Shown one piece after another: positions 1 to 9,309 of a stretch of DNA of 64,000 nucleotides. How positions within the stretch are numbered: the stretch's first letter is position 1; each line of letters opens with the position of its first letter. Where the stretch lies: assembly GCA_022767285.1 (NCBI GenBank), contig JALENY010000038.1, forward strand, positions 62,001 through 126,000, given 5' to 3'. Under the pieces are notes generated by a model that was not told where the DNA came from, ran no database searches, and saw only the letters and a list, made by a program, of their open reading frames with translations. A program made the translations under genes and the position numbers. This stretch comes from Lachnospiraceae bacterium (lineage in GTDB: Bacteria > Bacillota > Clostridia > Lachnospirales > Lachnospiraceae).

Positions 1-429
1 CCGATTCTTTACTACATGGGTGAAAATGTAATGCGTATCGGTGAAAACGGAGCCGGAATTACAATGAAAATCTGTCAGAATGCACTGACTCATGAGATTC
101 AGAATGCTGTGAATGAGACACTTACTCTGGCAAACATCTGTGGTATTGAGACGGAGCAGTTTATCAAAGCGATCAGTATCGGAGGGGCTCAGAATTATTA
201 TTTGGAAAGCAAGGCAGATGCGCTTATTAATAATGATTTTACATGCCAGTTCCCGGTCATCTATGCCGAGAAAGATCTTAGTATCTGTAAGAGATTGAGT
301 GAAAGCCATAATTTCCCCATGCCGGGTATTGATGTATCACTGAAAGCCCTCAAGAAGACGATTGATATGGGCTATGGTCTTGAAGACAATTGCGCCTGCA
401 TTCTGGCGGTGCGGGACGGATTTGTCTGA
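1..429 (+). CDS. Beta-hydroxyacid dehydrogenase family, C-terminal part (5' end outside window)
   Basis: The reading frame is open from base 1, so the N-terminal NAD(P)-binding Rossmann domain lies upstream and only the last 142 residues are seen. They form the all-helical substrate domain of the 3-hydroxyisobutyrate dehydrogenase / tartronate semialdehyde reductase family. The family signature G-x-G-x3-K-x3-N is visible (GAGITMKICQN), and its lysine is the catalytic residue. These NAD(P)-dependent cytoplasmic enzymes reduce or oxidise short hydroxyacids. Placed before a sugar importer and an acid-sugar dehydratase, it may act in uronate or aldarate breakdown, but the substrate cannot be read from this piece. 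Family confidence is high; the exact enzyme is unknown. Confidence 0.82.
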   Translation, partial: PILYYMGENVMRIGENGAGITMKICQNALTHEIQNAVNETLTLANICGIETEQFIKAISIGGAQNYYLESKADALINNDFTCQFPVIYAEKDLSICKRLSESHNFPMPGIDVSLKALKKTIDMGYGLEDNCACILAVRDGFV

Positions 430-518
430 TCGGGCAGACGCAAACATTATTTCGGTTGGGTCTGTGCGGCACAGCACAGATTAACATAACAAAATTTCTA
501 TCAAAAAGGAGGAAGAAG

Positions 519-1874
519 ATGAAACGAGTATTAGCAATCTTATTAACCGCTGTCATGTTAGTTGGCACACTGGCAGCATGTGGTGGATCCGGTTCGAAAG
601 AAGATTCGAGCAAGGATGCAGCAGCTACGGACGAGTCAAAGGATGATGCCGCAGATGATGCGGAAGCGCAGGGCGACACAGCGGAAGCAGACGATGGTGA
701 AAAAGTTAAGCTTACCATGTGGTGGGGCGGCAGCGACAGCAAAGCGGTAGCATGGTGTGAATATCTTGAAGAGACCATAGAAGCACAGTGCCCGAATATT
801 GACATGGAAGTTACTCCGATTGCATGGAGTGAATATCCCACCAAGATCAGTGTTTCATTAGCCGGTGGAACAGGTCCGGATATTCTGGCCTGCGGATGCC
901 TTATGCTTGCAAACTTTGATACAGTTGAGCACAACTTCATGCGTCTGGACGACAAGCTGGATGGCTGGGACGGATGGGATGATATCTATCCGAACATGAT
1001 CGAAAACGGTGTCGTTGACGGTGAATTTGTAGGATGTCTGTTCCCGGAACTTCGTCCGTTCTTCTGGAGAAAAGACCTGTTCGAGGCAGCCGGACTGGAT
1101 CCGGAAACTCCGCCTCAGACATTGGATGAGATTTACGAGTATGCTGAGAAACTTGCGGTTGTAAACGAGGACGGCATTACAACAACTGCAGGATTCCAGG
1201 TTGCAACCGCAGGTTCCTGTGATCAGCCGCTCTGGGCACTTATGAACATCAACGGTGTTGACAGCATGTGGGATGAAAACTTCAATCTGCGTCTGAATGA
1301 GCCGGAAGTAGTGGAATGCGTTGAATTCTACAATAACATCATTCAGAATAAGATCTGTGGTTTCCAGGATTCCTTTGATATTTCCGGTTCTTTCTTCGTA
1401 AACGGTATGGCAGCCATGTCTCTGAACGATTCCTGTAATACTGTAATCAATATGAAGGAAAATATGGATTGGGAAAATGTAGGTTACGCAGCACCGCCAA
1501 GTGAACTGACAGGTACATATGGTTCCTTCATTGTTATCAACAATGCAACAAAACACCCGGATGAAGCAATTGAAGCGTGGAAAGTTGTCTGCAGCGGCGA
1601 GGCTATGCTGAAGAATGCAGAAATCGTAGGCTATGTTCCGACACGTAAATCCGTAGAGGACGAATTCCTTGCAATGGATCCAGAATTCAATTCCGTTCTG
1701 CTTGAAATGCTTCCGACAGCTAAGATGTATGGAGTATCAAACTATGATTTCGTTTATTTGCGTGATACCTGTCTGAATCCGACTTTCAGCCAGATGTTCA
1801 TTGGTGAATTGACACCTCAGGAATGTATCGATCAGATTTACAGCCTCTATGAGGATGGTCGTACAATTAAGTAG
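519..1874 (+). CDS. Sugar ABC transporter substrate-binding lipoprotein (family 1)
   Basis: A 451-residue extracytoplasmic binding lipoprotein. It has a basic start (MKRVLAI), a hydrophobic core and a lipobox LAAC, followed by a Ser/Asp/Glu-rich linker of about 45 residues and then a solute-binding domain of the MalE/UgpB type (motif GTGPDILACG near residues 115-125). The frame extends upstream to 390, but the start at 519 is chosen because AAAAAGGAGGAAGA sits directly before it and it gives a proper signal peptide. It delivers an oligosaccharide or sugar derivative to the two permeases that follow. No ATP-binding subunit is encoded nearby, so a shared MsmX/MalK-type ATPase encoded elsewhere is likely. 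The ligand is unknown; the neighbours suggest a uronic-acid-bearing or sulfated glycan fragment. Confidence 0.93.
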   Translation: MKRVLAILLTAVMLVGTLAACGGSGSKEDSSKDAAATDESKDDAADDAEAQGDTAEADDGEKVKLTMWWGGSDSKAVAWCEYLEETIEAQCPNIDMEVTPIAWSEYPTKISVSLAGGTGPDILACGCLMLANFDTVEHNFMRLDDKLDGWDGWDDIYPNMIENGVVDGEFVGCLFPELRPFFWRKDLFEAAGLDPETPPQTLDEIYEYAEKLAVVNEDGITTTAGFQVATAGSCDQPLWALMNINGVDSMWDENFNLRLNEPEVVECVEFYNNIIQNKICGFQDSFDISGSFFVNGMAAMSLNDSCNTVINMKENMDWENVGYAAPPSELTGTYGSFIVINNATKHPDEAIEAWKVVCSGEAMLKNAEIVGYVPTRKSVEDEFLAMDPEFNSVLLEMLPTAKMYGVSNYDFVYLRDTCLNPTFSQMFIGELTPQECIDQIYSLYEDGRTIK

Positions 1875-1890
1875 TATAGAAATAGTCAGA

Positions 1891-1917
1891 AACGGCGGCT
1901 GTTCGTCAGTCGCCGTT
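1891..1917 (+). other. Intercistronic hairpin after the binding-protein gene
   Basis: AACGGCGGCTG pairs with CAGTCGCCGTT (11 bp, one G-T) around a five-base loop. There is no T-run, so it is not a normal terminator. Such hairpins between a binding-protein gene and its permease genes often protect the upstream mRNA and raise binding-protein output relative to permease; that role is inferred here. Confidence 0.6.
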
Positions 1918-1943
1918 TGACGCTAAAATGAGGAGGTTCCTGC

Positions 1944-2825
1944 ATGAGCAATAAGAGAAAATTTCGCATCGGGCCCTATTTGTTTATCTTACCGGCTTTT
2001 CTGGTGTCATTCACATTTATCATCATTCCGCTGATTATTTCTTTGACATACAGTTTTACCGATTATAATCTTATATCAAAGAACTTCATAGGGCTTGGAA
2101 ACTACAAGAAACTGTTCACGGATATTGCTTTTAAACGGGCTTTGGTAAATACACTGAAATATACATTTTTTGTTGTGGGTATCAATGCCATTCTGGGTCT
2201 TGTTGTTGCAACGTTTCTGAATGAAAAATGGCTGCGGGGAAGTAAGATTTTCCGAACGATCATTTATACGCCGTACACGGTCTCGATCGTAGCAGCTTCC
2301 ATGATCTGGCTTTATCTCTATGATCCCAATGGCCTTCTGAATGTTATCATGTCAGCGCTGGGACTCAAGCAGCAGTTATGGCTGGATAATCCGAACATGG
2401 CTATGGGCTGTCTGATCGTAGTAGCGATCTGGCAGGGCATGGGATATTGTATGGTCATGTATCTGGCCGGATATCAGTCCATACCGAGCTATTTGTACGA
2501 AGCGGCCAGAATCGACGGCGCATCGAAAATACAGATGTTCTTTAAAATCAGTATTCCAATGTTGGCACCAACAACCTACCTTACTCTGATTATGACAATT
2601 ATGTCCTCTTTCCAGGTATTTGGTCAGGTATATAACATGACCGGCGGTGGTCCCGCATATCGGACTACTACATTGGTACACCAGATTTATATGCAGGCAT
2701 TTGTCGGATGGAAGATGGGCTACGCGTCTACGATTTCTGTGGTACTGTTGGTAATATCAATGACAATTACACTGCTGTTGTTCAGATACGGAAACAGGGA
2801 TGGAGGTGCTGAAGTTGATCAATAG
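1944..2825 (+). CDS. Sugar ABC transporter permease, MalF/UgpA type
   Basis: A 293-residue inner-membrane permease with about six transmembrane helices, the first near residues 13-33. The EAA loop that docks the ATPase is visible as YEAARIDGASKIQMFFKIS at about residues 184-202, close to the consensus EAA-x3-G-x9-I-x-LP. AGGAGG lies nine bases before the ATG. It pairs with the next gene product to form the channel of the importer served by the upstream lipoprotein. Its end overlaps the start of the second permease, as expected for a coupled pair. Confidence 0.94.
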   Translation: MSNKRKFRIGPYLFILPAFLVSFTFIIIPLIISLTYSFTDYNLISKNFIGLGNYKKLFTDIAFKRALVNTLKYTFFVVGINAILGLVVATFLNEKWLRGSKIFRTIIYTPYTVSIVAASMIWLYLYDPNGLLNVIMSALGLKQQLWLDNPNMAMGCLIVVAIWQGMGYCMVMYLAGYQSIPSYLYEAARIDGASKIQMFFKISIPMLAPTTYLTLIMTIMSSFQVFGQVYNMTGGGPAYRTTTLVHQIYMQAFVGWKMGYASTISVVLLVISMTITLLLFRYGNRDGGAEVDQ

Positions 2826-3726
2826 AACAGATTTAGATGTGGAGAAAGCTGTAAAAATTTCGAAAACGAAAAAGTATATATCCAGAGTAGTGATTGTTCT
2901 TTTTCTCGTGCTTGTTGTGTTACTGTGCTTTTTCCCGCTTTTTATCATGATTCTGACAGCTCTGAAGGATCAGAAGGAAACTCTGGCAGCTACATTCCGT
3001 TTTTTGCCGGAAACACCGCTTTTCAGCAATTTTGTTGATTGTTTTGCGAGGGATAACTGGTTTCGGTATTTCTTTAATTCCGGTTTTATCACACTGATGG
3101 TGGTTTTATTCAGTACTTTTATTAGTTCTCTGGCAGGCTTCTCTTTTGCACGGTTGAAATTTAAGGGCAATACCGTATTGTTCATGATGTTCATGGCCGG
3201 TATTATGATACCCTCTCAGGTATATATCGTTCCTCAGTACATTATGCTGCGTTCCATACCGCTCCTTGGCGGAAATGATATCACGGGGGCCGGAGGAATC
3301 GGACTGTTGAATTCTTATTGGGCACTCATCATTCCTTTTACCGCAGCACCTCTGGGAATCTTCTTATGCAGGCAGTTCTATCTGACTTTCCCGCGATCCC
3401 TGGATGATGCGGCCAGGATCGACGGATGCAGTGATCTTAAGATTTTTACAAGCATTTATCTGCCGCAGAGCAAAACAGTATTTGCGACTTTTATCATACT
3501 GAAATTTACCTATACCTGGAACGAGTTCTTCTATCCGCTGATCATGACGAACTCAAAAGAAATGTATACGGTACAGATCGGACTGCAGCAGTTTAACGAA
3601 CTGGGCACTGTCAATTGGCCTCTTCTTATGGCGGCCACACTGGTTACTATGATACCGATCCTTATTGTATTCTTTGCGGCACAGAAATATTTTGTGCAGG
3701 GTATCGTAACATCAGGACTTAAGTGA
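2815..3726 (+). CDS. Sugar ABC transporter permease, MalG/UgpE type
   Basis: A 303-residue inner-membrane permease, partner of the MalF-type subunit. It has six predicted membrane helices and an EAA loop near residues 190-210 (DDAARIDGCSDLKIFTSIYL), plus the usual C-terminal pattern ending in FVQGIVTSGLK. The start is uncertain. An ATG at 2800 has no good ribosome site, whereas GGAGG at 2802-2806 lies eight bases before a TTG at 2815, so TTG is preferred; the protein would gain five residues from 2800. It overlaps the upstream gene by 11 bases and so is probably translated by coupling. Confidence 0.92.
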   Translation: MINRTDLDVEKAVKISKTKKYISRVVIVLFLVLVVLLCFFPLFIMILTALKDQKETLAATFRFLPETPLFSNFVDCFARDNWFRYFFNSGFITLMVVLFSTFISSLAGFSFARLKFKGNTVLFMMFMAGIMIPSQVYIVPQYIMLRSIPLLGGNDITGAGGIGLLNSYWALIIPFTAAPLGIFLCRQFYLTFPRSLDDAARIDGCSDLKIFTSIYLPQSKTVFATFIILKFTYTWNEFFYPLIMTNSKEMYTVQIGLQQFNELGTVNWPLLMAATLVTMIPILIVFFAAQKYFVQGIVTSGLK

Positions 3727-3734
3727 GGTGTAGT

Positions 3735-5297
3735 ATGAAATATCTTTGGAAAAAACAAAAGACGACCCTTGGCACCTATGTCATGTACGACCTGAACCGG
3801 AATCCGGTGAAGGAATACGGCGTACATGAGGGCGATATTATTTCTTTTGAGCCAGTCATTGACCGGGCAGTCTTTATGTCGAAAATCGATGTGGAAGGCT
3901 TTGGCGGTGCCATAGTTTTTGCTGATAATGAGGAACAGGGATATGCACCTTCGGATGAAGTGAGGGATTTCATCCGGGAGGCTGCCAAAAGCCGATTAAA
4001 CCGTGTTCGAAAATATCTCTTCCGATTTGAAAAAGAGCATGGATTCATTCCGAAAGAACCGGAAAAGCTGCTTTTAGAAGCAAATGTGCTTCTTGCGACG
4101 GGAGAAGAAGCGGATGTGCAAAAGGCACTGGCAAAAGTCCTCTGGGCCGGAGAAAAGGCAGTGCTTCTGGATTCCGAGATCAAAATCGGCAAACGGGGCA
4201 ACCGTGACGATTTTTCTTTCATAGGCTGTCTGAAAGGCTTTACGGACGGGGGCGACCATTTCAAAGAGTGTTTCAAAAAAGTGTTCGGTGAAGCTGTTAT
4301 TCCCACTCACTGGGGCTGCGTGGAACCCTATGAGGGGGAAAAGCATTACGATGTGATCTTTGACATGCTGGACTGGTGTACCGAGAATCAGATTCCTGTT
4401 CGCGGACATGCCCTTGTCTGGTTCAGCGACTGGTGGGAAGGCAGAAACTGGATGGCCAGGTACGGCAATCAGGATTATGAGGCTTTCAAGAAGCTGGTGG
4501 TGGAACGGGCAGAATATATCCTTTCGAGCCGTCCCAATGCGTTTGCCTCCGTGGATTTTAATGAGCCGCTGCAGAGCAATCCGTTTAATTTTACATTTGA
4601 CCAGCATTTCCAGATCTGCAAGGAAGTGTATGAGGTGATCCGGAAGTATTCTCCGAAAACGAAGCTCATGATCAACTTCTACGACGAATGGCAGGGAAAT
4701 TACGGCTTCGATGAGAATTCCATACCGGAAGTGAGAGAATGGAAAAAGAGCTATGGCCTTCCGGATTCTGTTCCAAACCGCTATTGTGTGTCGGTTCCCG
4801 CTTTTCTGGATCGATGTATAGAGGAAGGCATACAGGTAGATGTGCTGGGACTTCAGTTCCATGATTATCCCTATGATCTGTTTAACACCATGGAACTGAT
4901 CGAATGGTGGAGCAATCGTTATCATTTGCCCATCCAGCTGACTGAGGTTTCCACACCGTCCCGTACCGGCAAGACTCCTTTCCATATGGGTAACCGTCCT
5001 GTGCCGATTACAAAATACTGGCATCGACCCTGGGACGAGCGGCTGCAGGAGGAGTGGTACAGAGAATTTGCGACTTATTTTTACAGCACAGATTGTGTGA
5101 CGGGACTCACATGCTGGAGCGTTTCAGATGAACCGACTCAGTGGGGCGAATATCTCGCAGGTCATCCCAATGAGAAATTCCGGCTTCAGGCATTTGACTA
5201 TGATGGTATCCTGGATTATAAAAACGAGCCAAAGCCGGTATTTTTTGCCCTGTGTGAGCTTGCGGAAAAATGGAATTTAAGGACAGGAGGAAGATGA
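3735..5297 (+). CDS. GH10-family (xylanase-like) glycoside hydrolase, cytoplasmic, copy 1
   Basis: A 520-residue protein without a signal peptide, so it probably acts inside the cell on imported oligosaccharides. The first 170 residues are a family-specific extension. The rest follows the GH10 barrel: THWGCVEP for the TPEN-x-MKW strand, VRGHALVWF for VRGHTLVWH, VDFNEPL with the acid/base Glu at about 277, and IQLTEVSTPS with the nucleophile Glu at about 404. Both catalytic glutamates are present, but the histidine of the LVWH motif is Phe, which suggests a substrate other than plain xylan. ATG 3735 with GAGGTG before it is preferred to GTG 3723. It is clearly paralogous to the next gene, and both start with a shared pattern (VLGTYV-x-YD-x-NRNPVK). 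Confidence 0.85.
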   Translation: MKYLWKKQKTTLGTYVMYDLNRNPVKEYGVHEGDIISFEPVIDRAVFMSKIDVEGFGGAIVFADNEEQGYAPSDEVRDFIREAAKSRLNRVRKYLFRFEKEHGFIPKEPEKLLLEANVLLATGEEADVQKALAKVLWAGEKAVLLDSEIKIGKRGNRDDFSFIGCLKGFTDGGDHFKECFKKVFGEAVIPTHWGCVEPYEGEKHYDVIFDMLDWCTENQIPVRGHALVWFSDWWEGRNWMARYGNQDYEAFKKLVVERAEYILSSRPNAFASVDFNEPLQSNPFNFTFDQHFQICKEVYEVIRKYSPKTKLMINFYDEWQGNYGFDENSIPEVREWKKSYGLPDSVPNRYCVSVPAFLDRCIEEGIQVDVLGLQFHDYPYDLFNTMELIEWWSNRYHLPIQLTEVSTPSRTGKTPFHMGNRPVPITKYWHRPWDERLQEEWYREFATYFYSTDCVTGLTCWSVSDEPTQWGEYLAGHPNEKFRLQAFDYDGILDYKNEPKPVFFALCELAEKWNLRTGGR

Positions 5298-5300
5298 TCC

Positions 5301-6875
5301 ATGAGATATGTTCTAAAAAAACAGGATAATGTTCTCGGCACTTATGTACTTTATGATGTAAACCGGAATCCGGTAAAATGTTTTCCAAAGGATACGGGAG
5401 ACACCTATGTATTTGATACCGATCTGGAACGTGCTGTGTTTTATACACAATTTATGGTAAAGGGCTTCGGCGGCACCATGATTTTTGCGGATAACAAGGG
5501 GGAAGGGTATCTTCCGTCCGACAGTCCCATTAATATGCGCCGAGAGTGTATCAAAAGCCGCCTGCACAGTGTGGAGCAGTATGCGGCGAAAGCGGAAGAA
5601 AACTGGGGTTATATCCCGAAAAAAGTTGAAAAGCGTCTGGAAAAGGTGCATAGATTCCTGACCCTGGGAACGGAAGAGGCTGAGGAAAAGGCTTTCGCCG
5701 AGGTACTATGGGCAGGCGAAGAGATCGTACTGTTTCATGCAGAGCATACAATCGAAAAACGTGGAAAAAGGGACAATTTTACTTTTGGATGCTGTCTCAA
5801 AGGGTTTACTGACGGCGGAGAGCCTTTTAAGGAGAATTTCAAAGCACTCTTCGGTCAGGGTACGATTCCCACTCACTGGGGTGTTTTTGAACCTTATCGG
5901 GGAGAGAATCATTATGATATCATGTTTGATATGCTGGATTTTGCAAACGCAAATAATATTGCGGTCAGAGGACATGCGCTGGTGTGGTTCTGTCCCTGGT
6001 GGGAACACGAGAACTGGATGGGAAGTCTCTCTTATGAAGAAATCCGGCAGTTGGAGGTGGAACGTGCGGAGCTGATCTTCAGTGCCCGGCCCAATGCATT
6101 TGAATGTATTGATTTTAATGAGCCGCTGCAGCAGAATCCTTACAATTTTACCATGGAACAGCATTTTCAGATCGTAAAAGATGTGTATGACGTGGTGAAA
6201 CGGCTTTCTCCGAAAACACGGATCATGATCAATTTCTATGACGAATGGCAGAACAAGTATGGAATGGATGTAAATAATAATGAGGATTTTATTGCCTTCA
6301 AAAAGCAGTATAAATTGCCGTTATCTCCGCCAAACGAATACTGCTGTTCGATTCCGGATTTTTTAGAGCACTGTGAAAAAAACGGGGTTAAGATTGATCT
6401 TCTCGGTCTGCAGTTCCATGATTTTCCATATGAATTGTTTAATACAATGGAACTTCTGGAGTGGTGGCATAACCGGTATCATCTGCCCATTCAGCTGACC
6501 GAGCTATGTACTCCTTCCGCTATGGGAAAATCGCCGATCCGCATGGGCCTTCGCCCTGCCCCGGCCAATCCGAATTACTGGCATGCTCCGTGGAATCAGC
6601 AGATTCAGGCCCAATGGTATCGTGACTTTGCGACATTATTCTATTCACTTGACTATGTGGAAGTCATGGATGTCTGGAGCTACAGTGATGCACCTACTCA
6701 GTGGGCGGACTATCTGGAAGGCCATATTAACGAGAAATTCAAATTGGGAGCGTTTGCATTTGACGGAATGATGGATTTTGATGATCAGCCAAAGCAAATG
6801 TATTATCAGCTGAAAGAATTAGTGGAAAAATGGGAGCTGAAGGAACCGAAAGAGGAGGAATCGCAGAGTGTGTGA
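5301..6875 (+). CDS. GH10-family (xylanase-like) glycoside hydrolase, cytoplasmic, copy 2
   Basis: A 524-residue paralogue of the preceding gene, collinear along its whole length and four bases downstream of it. GGAGG lies ten bases before the ATG. It lacks a signal peptide. GH10 landmarks are THWGVFEP, VRGHALVWF (again Phe instead of the usual His), IDFNEPL with the acid/base Glu at about 274, and IQLTELCTPS with the nucleophile Glu at about 401. Conserved WW pairs and a C-terminal DAPTQW / DEPTQW motif are shared with copy 1. Tandem duplication with divergence fits two related substrates or chain ends of the same imported glycan. The exact bond cleaved is not known. Confidence 0.85.
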   Translation: MRYVLKKQDNVLGTYVLYDVNRNPVKCFPKDTGDTYVFDTDLERAVFYTQFMVKGFGGTMIFADNKGEGYLPSDSPINMRRECIKSRLHSVEQYAAKAEENWGYIPKKVEKRLEKVHRFLTLGTEEAEEKAFAEVLWAGEEIVLFHAEHTIEKRGKRDNFTFGCCLKGFTDGGEPFKENFKALFGQGTIPTHWGVFEPYRGENHYDIMFDMLDFANANNIAVRGHALVWFCPWWEHENWMGSLSYEEIRQLEVERAELIFSARPNAFECIDFNEPLQQNPYNFTMEQHFQIVKDVYDVVKRLSPKTRIMINFYDEWQNKYGMDVNNNEDFIAFKKQYKLPLSPPNEYCCSIPDFLEHCEKNGVKIDLLGLQFHDFPYELFNTMELLEWWHNRYHLPIQLTELCTPSAMGKSPIRMGLRPAPANPNYWHAPWNQQIQAQWYRDFATLFYSLDYVEVMDVWSYSDAPTQWADYLEGHINEKFKLGAFAFDGMMDFDDQPKQMYYQLKELVEKWELKEPKEEESQSV

Positions 6876-7935
6876 TGTTCTGCTGTTAACCAGTGAGGCA
6901 AATGTTCAGTATGAAACGGGTTTTCACACAACCGCCAGAAGACCGAAGCAGATTGGGCCGAATGCGGTTATCATTTCCGGAAGTGAAAAATATTTCCTGA
7001 TTCCGGAAAAGTGGAAAATGCAGGTGGAGGAGTCCATTGATACGGGAAATTTGACCCTTGTGACATATTCCAATACGAGTGACTGCTATCATGATAAGCT
7101 GGCAGAGCTTTTGCGCAGCAGTGACTTCCGGACCATAGGCATTGAAACCGGCGGGTTGGAATTAAAGTCCTATCTATATCTGAAAAACCGGTTTCCCGAT
7201 GCGGATTTTATCGATATCACCAGACAAATGGAGAAAAAACGTCTGGTCAAAAGACCGGATGAGATAACCGCTCTCCGTCATGCGGCAGATGCGGCGGTGA
7301 AGGCGATGGAGCATGCAAAAACCATTATCATGCCGGGAATGTCCGAACTTCAGTGTGCCGCAGAGATCGAATTTTGCATGCGCCTGCAGGGATCCGAAGG
7401 TGTTCCTTTTACCATGAAGGCACTGTCCGGGGAAAATTCCCAGGTGGTTACCCGGGTACCCGGCAATAAACGCATTCGAGAGGGAGAATTTGTCCTTTTG
7501 GACTTTGGAGCAAAAGTGGAAGGTTATTCATCCGACTGGACCAGAACATTTTCAGTATTTTCTGAAACAAAGGAAATGAAAGCTCTTCATGAGACTGTTT
7601 TTGGAATGGAGCGGGAGCTTATTTCCCGCATAAAACCGGGAACTTCCATGGCTGAACTGGTGGAGCTGGCGGGTGAACTGGCTGCGAAGAGCCCTTATGG
7701 GAAGTATTATAATCCGCATCTGGGACATAGTGTGGGCATTACCAGTCATGAGTGGCCGATCATGGAGCCGGGGATTGAAGGGGAACTTCAGGAAAACATG
7801 GTGATCACCATTGAACCGGGTATGTATGTGCCGGGAATCGGAGGTGTTCGCATTGAGGATGAGATCCTGGTGACAGGTGATGGGTATGAGATTCTGACGG
7901 GACTTGCAGATGAAAATCATGTTATTGTAAAATAA
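6868..7935 (+). CDS. M24-family metallopeptidase (Xaa-Pro aminopeptidase/dipeptidase-like)
   Basis: A 355-residue protein with a creatinase-type N-terminal domain (about 1-125) and a pita-bread M24 domain. The five metal ligands are recognisable: Asp in LLDFGA and Asp in YSSDWTRTF (about 212-225), His in HLGHSVGI (about 287), Glu in IEPGMY (about 316) and Glu in VRIEDE (about 330). Members hydrolyse Xaa-Pro peptides or C-N bonds of related small molecules in the cytoplasm. The start is GTG 6868, nine bases after GGAGG and overlapping the stop of the GH10 gene, so translation is coupled. Its place in a glycan operon is unusual; it may act on an amide in the same nutrient, which is inference. 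Confidence 0.9.
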   Translation: MCDVLLLTSEANVQYETGFHTTARRPKQIGPNAVIISGSEKYFLIPEKWKMQVEESIDTGNLTLVTYSNTSDCYHDKLAELLRSSDFRTIGIETGGLELKSYLYLKNRFPDADFIDITRQMEKKRLVKRPDEITALRHAADAAVKAMEHAKTIIMPGMSELQCAAEIEFCMRLQGSEGVPFTMKALSGENSQVVTRVPGNKRIREGEFVLLDFGAKVEGYSSDWTRTFSVFSETKEMKALHETVFGMERELISRIKPGTSMAELVELAGELAAKSPYGKYYNPHLGHSVGITSHEWPIMEPGIEGELQENMVITIEPGMYVPGIGGVRIEDEILVTGDGYEILTGLADENHVIVK

Positions 7936-8030
7936 GAATAATAGTAAAAAAATGTATTGTCATTTGTGCTATTAGTTTAAAACGGAAAAGGTTGGTTCAT
8001 AGGAATGGATCAATTTTCATTACGGTGGAG

Positions 8031-8050
8031 CCGCCAGTATAAAGCGGCGG
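8031..8050 (+). other. Small hairpin in the leader of the dehydratase gene
   Basis: CCGCC and GGCGG pair around a ten-base loop, just upstream of the ribosome site for the gene starting at 8067. It is short and could modulate translation; no regulator or ligand is suggested by sequence. Confidence 0.3.
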
Positions 8051-8066
8051 AATGGAGATTAATTAT

Positions 8067-9260
8067 ATGAAAATTACGGATGTCAGGACAATTTTGACTT
8101 GTCCGAAACAGAATTATCTGTTTATCAAGATTATGACAGAGGATCCGGAAATCTACGGAATCGGTGATGCTTCCATGAATGGCCGTGAAAAGGCAGTGGA
8201 GGATCTGACTCTGGAATATCTGCGCCCCATGCTGATCGGAATGGATACGGATCGGATCGAAGAGATCTGGCAGCTGATTTACCGCGGAACCTACTGGAGG
8301 GGCGGTAATATCATGATGAGTGCCCTCTGCGGTATTGATATGGCACTGTGGGATATCAAAGGAAAAATCGCAGGACTTCCGCTGTATTCCCTTCTGGGCG
8401 GCAAGGTTCGTGATAAGGTGCTCTGCTACTCTCATGTTCTGGGTAAGACAAATGAAGAAAAAATAGAGAAGGCAGCAAGCTTTGTACAGGAAAAAGGACT
8501 GAAGGTAATCCGTTTAAGAGCCGGGCTTCCTTCTGCAAACGGTACACTCAATGCGGACGGGATCCAGAATACTCCTAAGGTAGAAGACTGGGATCCTGAA
8601 TTCTGGGCAGATGATATGATCAACTATTTTATCAAAATCCGCCAGGTGGTCGGCGATAAGGTAGGCATTATCTACGACCTTCATGAGCGTTTCAGCCCGG
8701 AGAGAGCAATTTATATCATGCGCAAGCTGGAGCCGTATAATCCGTTCTTTATCGAAGATCCGATCGCACCGGACTGTTTTGAAAGTCTGAAAACCGTGCG
8801 CGAGCATACCAATGTGCCGATTGCGTTCGGAGAACTGTATAAGAGCAGATGGGAGTGCCTGCCGGGAATCACCAATCGGTGGCTGGATTTTATCCGCTGT
8901 GACCTGATTCGGATCGGCGGCATCACAGAAGCGCGGAAAATCGGTGCGATTGCGGAAACCTACGATGTAAAAACCGCATGGCATGGTCCGAATGACGTTT
9001 CACCGATTACGCATGCGGTGAACTGGCATTTGAATGTGTCCGCATACAATTTTGGTATTCAGGAAGACGGTACAGTAGATGATACTGTCAAAGAGGTGGT
9101 AAAAGGCGGACCTGTTTACAAAGACGGATATCTTACTATGGAAGATAAACCCGGTATTGGCTGTGACGTGGATGAAGAGGCCGCAAAGAAATATCCGTAT
9201 AAGAGAGCCTATATTCCGGTCTGCAAACGACCGAGCGACAATAGTTTGTGTGACTGGTAA
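8067..9260 (+). CDS. Enolase-superfamily acid-sugar dehydratase, ManD (mannonate/gluconate dehydratase) type
   Basis: A 397-residue enolase-superfamily enzyme. The three metal ligands lie at Asp204 (YDLHE), Glu230 (FIEDP) and Glu256 (AFGELYK). Their 26/26 spacing matches the ManD subgroup, and the His two residues after the first ligand (His206) is the ManD catalytic His. A downstream WHGPNDVSPITHA segment is also ManD-like. These Mg-dependent enzymes remove water from D-mannonate or D-gluconate to give 2-keto-3-deoxygluconate, in uronic acid breakdown. ATG 8067 is chosen over ATG 8052 because GGAG lies nine bases before it and MKITDVR is the usual family start. It suggests the imported glycan carries uronic acid. 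Substrate within the subgroup is not certain. Confidence 0.88.
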   Translation: MKITDVRTILTCPKQNYLFIKIMTEDPEIYGIGDASMNGREKAVEDLTLEYLRPMLIGMDTDRIEEIWQLIYRGTYWRGGNIMMSALCGIDMALWDIKGKIAGLPLYSLLGGKVRDKVLCYSHVLGKTNEEKIEKAASFVQEKGLKVIRLRAGLPSANGTLNADGIQNTPKVEDWDPEFWADDMINYFIKIRQVVGDKVGIIYDLHERFSPERAIYIMRKLEPYNPFFIEDPIAPDCFESLKTVREHTNVPIAFGELYKSRWECLPGITNRWLDFIRCDLIRIGGITEARKIGAIAETYDVKTAWHGPNDVSPITHAVNWHLNVSAYNFGIQEDGTVDDTVKEVVKGGPVYKDGYLTMEDKPGIGCDVDEEAAKKYPYKRAYIPVCKRPSDNSLCDW

Positions 9261-9309
9261 ATAATCTGTATTTTGCTGTGGCGTATGAAGCGGGAGGGGA
9301 TAATAGGGA

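Noticed and set aside
390-518. N-terminal extension of the binding lipoprotein
   Set aside because: It has no ribosome site, overlaps the upstream gene and would bury the signal peptide.
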